From an uncultured Bacteroidales bacterium (GTDB lineage Bacteria > Bacteroidota > Bacteroidia > Bacteroidales > Paludibacteraceae): a DNA stretch of 64,000 nucleotides. Both the position numbers and the translations under genes were made by a program. The stretch is taken from assembly GCA_946616535.1 (NCBI GenBank), contig CAMOJA010000004.1:70140-134139 (forward strand). The letters run 5' to 3'. The notes beneath the pieces are model-generated. The model did no database searches. It saw nothing but the letters and a program-made list of their open reading frames with translations, and had not been told where the DNA came from. Positions 35,056 to 41,457 of this stretch are shown here, piece after piece. Numbering within the stretch: the stretch's first letter is position 1; every line of letters starts with the position of its first letter.

Positions 35056-35648
35056 GATGCGAACATCTTAACAAGCTTGGTCTTAATCTCTCAGAAGACT
35101 GGAATATATCTGACCTTCTCCTTGCCAGCAGGGCAGGGTATCTGGAAGGATTCTCGGAAGAGCAACTGGACAAACTGAGTGTACTTCAGGAAGCAATCTC
35201 AGAGTATGTAAGGACAATCCCGGTGAACGACAAGGTTCAAATCACCAATGCCGATTTAGCAACGTTCTATCTCTATCCCATGATGAAGGGACTGGACCAC
35301 GAAGAATGCTGGATTCTGTTTCTCTCCCGAAAGAATACCATTATCAAGCGGATGCAGATTTCCAAAGGCGGATTCAGCCAGACTACCATCGATAACAAGC
35401 AGATTCTCCGTCACGCACTGCTGCTTGGCGCTCACGGCATAATCATCTCCCATAACCATCCTACCAATGACCCAAAACCAAGTTTTGCAGACACAAATGC
35501 TACCAAGTCTCTTGAGAACGCTTGCCGAGCCGTGGACCTAATGTTGTTTGACCATATCATCATTGCAGATTCTCAGTACTATTCTTTCCAGGAAGAGAAG
35601 TTGAGCAAGTACAACACTACTGTCCTTAATGCCCTTGCCTCAGCGTAG
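35052..35648 (+). CDS. RadC-family JAB/MPN-domain protein
   Basis: 198 residues. The C-terminal JAMM metalloprotease-like domain is clear: ISHNHPTNDPKPSFADT holds the H-N-H-P and downstream Asp of the RadC signature, preceded by RHALLLGAHG and followed by LFDHIIIADSQYYSF. The N-terminal part is helical and divergent from housekeeping RadC. RadC-like proteins are common passengers of plasmids and integrative elements; their role is not settled. Confidence 0.88.
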   Translation: MRCEHLNKLGLNLSEDWNISDLLLASRAGYLEGFSEEQLDKLSVLQEAISEYVRTIPVNDKVQITNADLATFYLYPMMKGLDHEECWILFLSRKNTIIKRMQISKGGFSQTTIDNKQILRHALLLGAHGIIISHNHPTNDPKPSFADTNATKSLENACRAVDLMLFDHIIIADSQYYSFQEEKLSKYNTTVLNALASA

Positions 35649-35701
35649 AGGTGAGGGCAGATACAAAAAAGACTGGTCATCATTTGTGAAGCCTGCCTTC
35701 T

Positions 35702-35971
35702 TCAGACGCTTGCGGTCATAAAACTTTTTTTAGATTTGTGGAGCATCGTTCTATATGAAACCGGTCTGCCTTTTCCGGTTGCCAAGTCCTCCACGAACTC
35801 CCGCATCGAGCCCCAGGCCGATTCACACATTCCCTTCGGCCGCTGTCCGTTTTCGGAAATCCAACTCTGGCCGATGAGCACGTCACATGTATGCAGAATG
35901 GGATTCTAATACTTTGCCATAAGGTCCGGATACTCCGTCTTACGGACCGCTGTAATCTTCACCTTGTTCAT
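35702..35971 (-). pseudogene. Decayed TIGR04076-family gene
   Basis: Begins MNKVKITAVRKTEYPDLMAKY, then meets an in-frame TAG at 35906-35908, and continues in the same frame as NPILHTCDVLIGQSWISENG, CESAWGSMREFVEDLATGKG, then RPVSY. The family, as I remember it, has about 28 more residues between the GKG and RPVS segments, so there is an internal deletion as well as the nonsense codon. The start codon overlaps the stop of the decayed GyrI-like gene upstream. Confidence 0.75.
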
Positions 35972-36596
35972 CACTTCACGGGATAACGAATCACTGTTTT
36001 AAGTTTGTCCGTGGCCGTTTTTCGCGGATCGGAGAGATAAATCTCATGATGCCGACGTATATCGTCAATCGCTATACTTAACCCCTGCAGAGCGGCGAAG
36101 ACCTTCATCTTGCCGATGGTAATAGGCTCCATATCATAAGAGCCAACGTGCATGCACTCTGTACGCATCGGCCCTCCTCATAGTGGAAGAACTCAACCTT
36201 GGAAAAGTCCGTTTTCTTTTTGCGGGTGGCCTCGGCTACGGCCCAGTCAAAATCGGCCCTGGTCACGAAGTCCGGTAGCCTGATCATGGAGATGAAGTGG
36301 AAATCTTCCTTGTGCGCATAGTTCACTTCACCCTTTTCGGACTACCAGAGGCCCTCCAGCGGAGGCACAACATAATCGAAGTAACCCTCAATCTGTCGGT
36401 CTCCCTTCTTACTCATCTTGATGGTAAAGGCGATACCGTACAGCAGACCGACGGATGCTTTGTACTCGCTATCCTCATCGTTAGGATTGCCGACGCCACG
36501 AACGGCGATATAGTTTGCCGGAGGGACATCCACAAGCGTGGGTGTCACAGGCGGGAGGTAGAACTCTTTGTATTCTTTCTTGAAGTCAAATGCCAT
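35971..36596 (-). pseudogene. Decayed GyrI-like small-molecule-binding protein gene
   Basis: Reads MAFDFKKEYKEFYLPPVTPT, NYIAVRGVGNPNDEDSEYKA, GYFDYVVPPLEGLW, then an in-frame TAG at 36342-36344, then continues in the same frame as YAHKEDFHFISMIRLPDFV, and shifts frame near 36170-36150 into MHVGSYDMEPITIG and HHEIYLSDPRKTATDKLKTV. Together these segments rebuild a full GyrI-like protein of the YdhR/SbmC-related type. Two independent lesions show it is not functional. Confidence 0.85.
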
Positions 36597-36927
36597 AACA
36601 CTACTGTTAACAGTAGGCGAATTTAGTCATTTTCTTTGACATTCTCAATCTGTAAGTCGCTCCGACCGAGTCCCCGTCAGCACATCGGACTGGGCGCTCT
36701 GCGCCCGCCCGCTGCACTGCCGTGAACTCCGTCTCCACTCCACGCGCTTGGGACCTATGTGTCGGCAAGCCGACACAAAAGTCCCACGTCGGAACAGACT
36801 CTCGCCACTTGGTCTCTCCGAAAAGCCTCCGCCCCCTCCGGGAAACTACGGCTATTTCTCCGGCCCAAGCGTAAGAGATTGCTCCACCGCCGCGCTCACA
36901 GCGCCCGGCAGGCTCGGCTCAAAACAA
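36597..36927. other. GC-rich non-coding stretch with a strong hairpin
   Basis: No convincing gene on either strand. It holds a 38-nt hairpin at 36749-36786: outer stem TGGGAC / GTCCCA, symmetric 3-nt internal loops, inner stem TGTGTCGGC / GCCGACACA with only 2 nt between the arms. The flanking sequence is GC-rich and unlike the genes on either side. It could be a recombination or transfer site, or a small RNA. Confidence 0.6.
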
Positions 36928-37836
36928 TTAACCAAGATGAAAAATATCCTTCAGGCGATTCGCCTCTGCAGATAGTTTGGCTGGATTCTGCTTCTTGAGT
37001 TTCATCAGATTCATCAGCTTCCACTGAACAGAAGGATAGTCTTTGAAATAATGGAAGTCAAAACCGTCCCAGTCAGGTTCGGCCAACTCGAAACTCACCA
37101 AGAACGCTTTGTCTTGCGGTGTCATCAATGCATTCACATCGGCAACCAGTTTCGTTCGGGCCTCCTCATACTCATCATAGGAGAAGGGCACATCCGTCAT
37201 TCCTTCAAACTGATTGGCCAACGCATCCTTCTGGTCGATTAGGTTGGGTGCAAACGACTCATGCAAGGGCCGGTCGCTGCCCAGAAGGCAGAATAGAAGT
37301 CCCTCACGAGTTCGCTCGAAAGGATACTCCATGTACTTGACATCGAACAAATCACGCGGATGCTGGCGTGAAAGCGCTGCTGCAATCTTACCGCCATACA
37401 AAAGCGTCATCGGCACGATGTCGGCCTCGCAGTATAGACCGAATTCTTCCTGAGCTTTCTTGCACAGGGGTACCGTCGTCAGTACATCACCGCCTACGAT
37501 TCCGCGCTTTGTCTGGTTCACCTCCACCTTGATCTGCTTCCGCTGATACTCGCAGAGTAGTTTGCTGGTATTGAGTTTAGGAACGATATGCATTCCCGGG
37601 AAAGCCCGTTTCGCTTTAGCCGCTATACTCATAAGATGAGCATTGATATGTGCCAGGCTCTCCTCCCGGCCTTCCAAAGGGATATAGGTTAGGTCTATAT
37701 CAACCGAATAGCGAGGTAAATTCCTGACAAACAGGTTAATGGCCGAACCGCCGTGAACGGCAAAAACCTTTTCTTCCATCACAATGGGTAGGAGCCTTAG
37801 CAAAACCTCCACCTTTTCTGCATATTCTCTATTCAT
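36928..37836 (-). CDS. AbiEii-type nucleotidyltransferase toxin
   Basis: 302 residues from the ATG at 37836 (an upstream TTG at 37845 is less likely). The nucleotidyltransferase signature is complete: VFAVHGGSAINLFVRNLPRYSVDIDLTYI (GGS and DxD) at about 30-55, then KVEVNQTKRG and KIAAALSRQHPRDLFDVKYM. AbiEii is the toxin of the type IV AbiE system, giving phage resistance or element maintenance by modifying RNA. It overlaps the antitoxin gene upstream by 8 bp and is expressed after it. Confidence 0.9.
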   Translation of the reverse strand: MNREYAEKVEVLLRLLPIVMEEKVFAVHGGSAINLFVRNLPRYSVDIDLTYIPLEGREESLAHINAHLMSIAAKAKRAFPGMHIVPKLNTSKLLCEYQRKQIKVEVNQTKRGIVGGDVLTTVPLCKKAQEEFGLYCEADIVPMTLLYGGKIAAALSRQHPRDLFDVKYMEYPFERTREGLLFCLLGSDRPLHESFAPNLIDQKDALANQFEGMTDVPFSYDEYEEARTKLVADVNALMTPQDKAFLVSFELAEPDWDGFDFHYFKDYPSVQWKLMNLMKLKKQNPAKLSAEANRLKDIFHLG

Positions 37837-38587
37837 AGTCTGCAAGTTCTACAGGAACAATCATTTGATACTTACTGATAAAACGTCCGGTAGCGGATAT
37901 ATTCCTCATCCCGCTGCCGAGATTGATTTTACTGAGGTCCAGCGCCCGGAACCAACTGTGCCCGGCCTTCTCCGCCATATACAGGAGCAGGCGTTTGACC
38001 TTTATGGAGGAACAAGCCTCCAAGAGCTGTTGGACCAGGGCAGGTCGCAATGTGGTCATCATTTCCATTACATAGTAGCTGTCCAGCAACGAGAACTGCT
38101 CCGGGGACAGCAGCAAGCATTCCATAAAGGCACGCTCCGGAGAAGAAATCAGCAGCCCGGAGCCGTTGTAGTCGTAAATCTCCAGACCAGTTTCCGCACC
38201 AAAGGCCGACGTTGTGAAATACTTCACAGTCATATCCCAATCCGTCTTTTCAAACCATCCGGGCAGGCGGGAATCCTTGTCAGTGAAAAGGAATCCAAGG
38301 GGTTTTCCCATCGGCACAAAATGTGAGAACCCCCGAAGGTCTAAAGCGGAAGAGGCTCCCACATGACAATGCTTATCAAGTTGACTGTTGTAAGAAGCGA
38401 CAGCCCCATAGAGAGTGGGCGAACTTCCCGCAATCTTATATACACCTTGCGCCAGCCGTTCCAGCCAACCGCTGCGGACGTATAACGTCTGTTCCTTCCG
38501 GTCTATCCCTTGCCGGGTCATCCAGGAGGAGAATAGAAGCGAATCTCGCGGGACTAAATCCAAAATCTTCTTTATCTTTGTCGCCAT
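37829..38587 (-). CDS. AbiEi-family antitoxin/transcriptional regulator
   Basis: 252 residues. An N-terminal winged-helix (LLFSSWMTRQGIDRKEQTLYVRSGWLERLAQGVYKIAG) is followed by the AbiEi C-terminal domain (HCHVGASSALDLRGFSHFV, LLISSPERAFMECLLL, LLYMAEKAGHSWFRAL). AbiEi proteins neutralise AbiEii and repress their own promoter through inverted repeats. A promoter (38605-38635) and an inverted repeat at the start of the transcript (38591-38603) lie directly upstream. Confidence 0.9.
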   Translation of the reverse strand: MATKIKKILDLVPRDSLLFSSWMTRQGIDRKEQTLYVRSGWLERLAQGVYKIAGSSPTLYGAVASYNSQLDKHCHVGASSALDLRGFSHFVPMGKPLGFLFTDKDSRLPGWFEKTDWDMTVKYFTTSAFGAETGLEIYDYNGSGLLISSPERAFMECLLLSPEQFSLLDSYYVMEMMTTLRPALVQQLLEACSSIKVKRLLLYMAEKAGHSWFRALDLSKINLGSGMRNISATGRFISKYQMIVPVELADYE

Positions 38588-38590
38588 TGT

Positions 38591-38603
38591 GGTAATATTT
38601 ACC
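38591..38603. promoter_or_regulatory. Candidate AbiEi operator
   Basis: Inverted repeat GGTAA-TAT-TTACC between the -7 box and the start codon, at the expected start of transcription. Position suits autorepression. Confidence 0.45.
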
Positions 38604-38604
38604 G

Positions 38605-38635
38605 CAAATATAAACCAAAATATTAATATATCAAA
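38605..38635 (-). promoter_or_regulatory. Promoter of the AbiE operon
   Basis: -33 TTTG (38632-38635), 19-nt spacer, -7 TATATTTG (38605-38612). Confidence 0.78.
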
Positions 38636-38664
38636 ACCAACTATCTAAGTCTCCTTCTAAGGAT

Positions 38665-38979
38665 TTACTTCATTTCGACATATTTCTTTGCTTTGGGATA
38701 TTTTATGTCGATCAGCGTGTCGAAGGCTTCGGCAAGCAGTTCGCCGATTGATCCAGGCCGTGGAATTCCTTCGGCTTCCATCCATAGCGCTAGGAGTTTT
38801 GCCTTCCGATGCACGTCCTTGGGTAACCAGACGGAGCTGTGCCCGGAGCTGATCTCCTTTTTCTTTCTCACCTTCCTTGGGGGTGGGGTCTCGTGAATCT
38901 CCGCCTTAGGTTGTTCCTTCTCTTCTTCAACAGGTCTTGCGCTTCTAAGCTGCTCCCTGAAATCATCCAACTGACTCAT
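38665..38979 (-). CDS. Small ribbon-helix-helix-like DNA-binding protein (partition/copy-control type)
   Basis: 104 residues. A charged, Pro-rich flexible N-terminus (KAEIHETPPPRKVRKKKEIS) is followed by a ribbon-helix-helix-like C-terminal segment: strand HSSVWLPKD, helix VHRKAKLLALWMEAEG, helix SIGELLAEAFDTLIDIK. This layout (mobile tail plus RHH) resembles ParG/omega-type centromere-binding repressors. No ParA ATPase gene is next to it. It is preceded by an 8-bp-period array (38979-39122) lying between its promoter and start codon, the expected kind of binding site. Confidence 0.6.
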   Translation of the reverse strand: MSQLDDFREQLRSARPVEEEKEQPKAEIHETPPPRKVRKKKEISSGHSSVWLPKDVHRKAKLLALWMEAEGIPRPGSIGELLAEAFDTLIDIKYPKAKKYVEMK

Positions 38980-39122
38980 TCTCGTAATCTCTAGATTTAT
39001 AGTTCTCGTATTCTGTCAATCTCGTAATCTCCAGTTCTGGTAATCTATAGTTCACCAGTTCTATAGTTCTGGAGTTCTCGTTTTCTCGTAATCTGCTAAT
39101 CTGGTATTCTTGTAATCAACAG
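38979..39122. repeat. Degenerate tandem octamer array (18 units of 8 bp), candidate centromere/operator
   Basis: The 144 bp divide cleanly into eighteen 8-mers with consensus WTCTNNWR (most often TTCTCGTA or ATCTNNNR). The longer 12-mer match TTCTCGTAATCT and variants begins at 38979, 39003, 39019, 39035, 39075, 39083, 39099 and 39108 (nearly all steps are multiples of 8). It lies directly upstream of the RHH-like gene and inside its predicted transcript leader. Confidence 0.75.
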
Positions 39123-39136
39123 AGAAAACTCCGGCA

Positions 39137-39168
39137 CAAATGTATGTGTTTTACCTTACTTTGTCAAA
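39137..39168 (-). promoter_or_regulatory. Promoter of the RHH-like gene
   Basis: -33 TTTG (39165-39168), 20-nt spacer, -7 TACATTTG (39137-39144). Implies a leader of about 150 nt made up of the octamer array. Confidence 0.7.
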
Positions 39169-39173
39169 TCATA

Positions 39174-39205
39174 TTTGTCAATTTGTTGCAAAATCCTTAT
39201 GTTTG
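39174..39205 (+). promoter_or_regulatory. Promoter of the mobilization operon
   Basis: -33 TTTG (39174-39177), 20-nt spacer, -7 TATGTTTG (39198-39205). Divergent from the RHH promoter with 5 nt between the two -33 boxes. Confidence 0.7.
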
Positions 39206-39376
39206 CAGCACGACTTCGGGAAGGCGTGCGAGATTTGGGCGTTAGTCCAAATTGCGAGATGGGCGTTCGTGTCACGAACGCTGCCCCTCACGGGCCATCT
39301 CGTGCGCCTGACGGCGGGCATTGAAGGCTCCGAAGTCGCCTTCTGCGGGCCTTGCGGCCCGTTTGGAAGAAAATGA
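39206..39376 (+). other. Structured leader upstream of mobilization genes, candidate oriT
   Basis: About 170 nt rich in inverted repeats. GCACG-A-CTTC pairs with GAAG-G-CGTGC (39208-39229). GCGTTCGT pairs with ACGAACGC (39263-39281), enclosed by GAGATGG / CCATCTC. GAAGGC pairs with GCCTTC and CGGGCC with GGCCCG nearer the end. Position directly before MobC and the relaxase is typical of MOBP-type transfer origins. The nick site cannot be placed. Confidence 0.55.
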
Positions 39377-39862
39377 GTGTTTGATAGAGGAGTATGGATT
39401 GTGAGAGAGATTAGAAAACACTATGTCAATGTACGTTTTTCGGATAAGGAATTCGAGAAACTGAACACTCTGATGCATCTGTCAGGGTTCAATAACCGCT
39501 CAAGATTCATCCGTTATTCTATCCTGCAAAGGAGGGACAGGAGGCGTTTTCTCAGCCGGAACGAGGCCAATGTGGCTAAGCAGATTGAGCTGCTTCGCCT
39601 GGATCTCAAGCGTATCGGCGTGAACTATAATCAGCGTGTGAAAACGCTAAATCGCCTGGCCAATATAAATGACAGGCAGGGAAAGGCCATTGTCAATGCC
39701 CGGGACATTGAGCATGATATGTCCGAGATGAAGCGCATGATGGACGGGATGGTAAAGACCGTTGCCGATATCCGGGCATTGGTGCAGGATTCAGTAGAAG
39801 GAGATGGTGAAAAGGAAGAGGGAGATGAGAGAGAAAATGAAGATGATGCCGATTGCCCGTAA
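39377..39862 (+). CDS. MobC-like relaxosome accessory protein
   Basis: 161 residues from a GTG at 39377; a later GTG at about 39401 is also possible. An RHH-type N-terminal part (HYVNVRFSDKEFEKLNTLMHLSGFNNRSRFIRYSIL) is followed by the MobC helix LLRLDLKRIGVNYNQRVKTLN, then a long coiled-coil-like segment and a very acidic tail (EGDGEKEEGDERENEDDAD). MobC proteins bind oriT and help the relaxase open the strands. It follows the oriT-like leader. Confidence 0.85.
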   Translation: MFDRGVWIVREIRKHYVNVRFSDKEFEKLNTLMHLSGFNNRSRFIRYSILQRRDRRRFLSRNEANVAKQIELLRLDLKRIGVNYNQRVKTLNRLANINDRQGKAIVNARDIEHDMSEMKRMMDGMVKTVADIRALVQDSVEGDGEKEEGDERENEDDADCP

Positions 39863-39916
39863 GACGGGCATCGGCTCAACGATACACCAAAGTTCAACAT
39901 TTAACCCAAATGCATT

Positions 39917-40222
39917 ATGCAAACGATTTTGATTTCCGGAAACCTTGCCAAGGATTGCGAGGTTATCCAGGGGAAGGAAGCTACCGAACTGCTTCGCTTC
40001 GATGTGGCTGTCAAAGATGGCCATGACAAGGACGAAAAGCCCACCTATTACACCTGCAGGATGAAGAAGACCGGCATCGCCGAGTATCTTAAGAAGGGAC
40101 GATTTGTCTCCATCCTCGGGAGCTTGAAGGTAAATGTCGTTGAAAAAGAGGACAGGACCTTTGTGAACCTGGATGTCTGGGTGAACAGCCTTGACCTGGC
40201 ACCGCTCCCGAAGGAGAGCTGA
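39917..40222 (+). CDS. Single-stranded DNA-binding protein (OB fold)
   Basis: 101 residues, short SSB-type OB fold: ILISGNLAKDCEV, LLRFDVAVKDG, TYYTCRMKKTGIAEYLKKGRFVSILGSL and VNLDVWVNSLDL. It lacks the long acidic C-terminal tail of housekeeping SSB. Being placed between MobC and the relaxase, it probably protects the transferred strand of this element. Confidence 0.87.
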   Translation: MQTILISGNLAKDCEVIQGKEATELLRFDVAVKDGHDKDEKPTYYTCRMKKTGIAEYLKKGRFVSILGSLKVNVVEKEDRTFVNLDVWVNSLDLAPLPKES

Positions 40223-40263
40223 CTGGTCAGCATCTATTCCGTCAATCTGGACCTGCTGTAATT

Positions 40264-41445
40264 ATGGTTGTGAAAATCAATGCACCTACTCCGCACTGCT
40301 CCACCTGTCTCCAATATAATGAGAATAAGGTGGCGGAAGGAAAGGCTACAGTGGTTTACTGGCAGGGGCTCGACAACCCTGCCAAACCGCTGGAGACTTT
40401 TGATCGCTATGAGCGCGGCAGTAGGCGCTGTGAGAAACCGTCCTTCCATATGTCCATCAATCCGTCTGCGACGGACTGGATGACACAGGAGCAGGTAACG
40501 GAATTTGTCAAGGAGTTGATGAAGGGTCTGGGCTATGGAAACCAGCCCTTCATCATCTATCGGCATAACGATATCGACCGCGAGCACTACCATATCGTTT
40601 CCGTACGTGTGGATAAGGAAGGCCGGAAAATCAACGACCATCAGGAACACTCCAGATGCCAGAAGCTACTGAAGGAACTCGCACCCAAGTACGGCTTCAC
40701 CATCGGCAAAGGTGAAAAGCAAGAGGAAGGTGAGAAGAAAAAGAAGTCCGAAAAAGTGAACTACCGGCGATTCGACCCTGCCAAAGGCAACTATATGAAG
40801 CAGATTGAGGAGCTGGTAGAACAGGCAATGAAGTATCACTTTACGACCGGCGAGCAGTTCAAGATGTTGATGCGTCAGTTCGGAGTGGAAATGGATTATC
40901 AGGGCAAAGGGTGCAAGACCATAATGACTTTTGCCGGCATCAATCCCAAGGACGGAAAGAAATGCACGGCTCCTCTTCCTGCCAGGGACTTGAAGGTGCC
41001 GTCCATCGAGGAGATTCAGAAGTACATCGATGAGGCGAAGAAAGAAAAGAGGGACAAAGAGAAGCAACGTGTAGCCAACTTGGCAAGGATAGCCTTAAAA
41101 CATGGCACATCAGAGTTGCACACCCGCCGCATTCTGCGAAAGCAAAACATCGGTATCGTATTCTCCCGTACAAAGGACGGGAAAATCTTCGGCGTCACTT
41201 TCATTGACCATCAGACGCGCTGCGTCTTCAAAAGCAGCGAGATCAAGGGGATTTCAGCCGGCCAGTTTGAGGAAGCCCGGATGACAAAGTGGCCTCCGGA
41301 GGACCGTGATTGGAAGGTTTACGAAGAACCGAAGGAAAAGTCGGTCTCAGAGGAGGCGGCGGAGACGCTATTGGCAGCCATGGCGGCGGAGCGCAGTCGT
41401 CGCGGCGAAGACGAAGATATAATGCGCAGAGGAAGGCACAGATAA
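40264..41445 (+). CDS. MOBP-type relaxase/mobilization nuclease
   Basis: 393 residues. The relaxase domain covers about 1-170: FHMSINPS, GYGNQPFIIYRHNDIDREHYHIVSVRVD, where the H-x-D-x-x-x-H-x-H triad of the metal site is complete (HNDIDREHYH). The catalytic Tyr is probably one of those in the first 40 residues (YNENK or VVYWQ). The middle is Lys/Glu-rich and the C-terminal half includes a second conserved block (IARIALKHGTSELHTRRILRKQ). It nicks oriT and leads the strand into the recipient with the help of a conjugative element elsewhere. Confidence 0.92.
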   Translation: MVVKINAPTPHCSTCLQYNENKVAEGKATVVYWQGLDNPAKPLETFDRYERGSRRCEKPSFHMSINPSATDWMTQEQVTEFVKELMKGLGYGNQPFIIYRHNDIDREHYHIVSVRVDKEGRKINDHQEHSRCQKLLKELAPKYGFTIGKGEKQEEGEKKKKSEKVNYRRFDPAKGNYMKQIEELVEQAMKYHFTTGEQFKMLMRQFGVEMDYQGKGCKTIMTFAGINPKDGKKCTAPLPARDLKVPSIEEIQKYIDEAKKEKRDKEKQRVANLARIALKHGTSELHTRRILRKQNIGIVFSRTKDGKIFGVTFIDHQTRCVFKSSEIKGISAGQFEEARMTKWPPEDRDWKVYEEPKEKSVSEEAAETLLAAMAAERSRRGEDEDIMRRGRHR

Positions 41446-41457
41446 AGATTGAGGCGT

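Noticed and set aside
38979..39122. Possible simple sequence slippage or CRISPR
   Set aside because: Units are degenerate at defined positions and keep an 8-bp period, unlike slippage products; no spacers.
39140..39376. 78-codon frame upstream of mobC
   Set aside because: It lies over the divergent promoters and the inverted-repeat leader; residues are not protein-like and it would need to start upstream of the predicted transcript.
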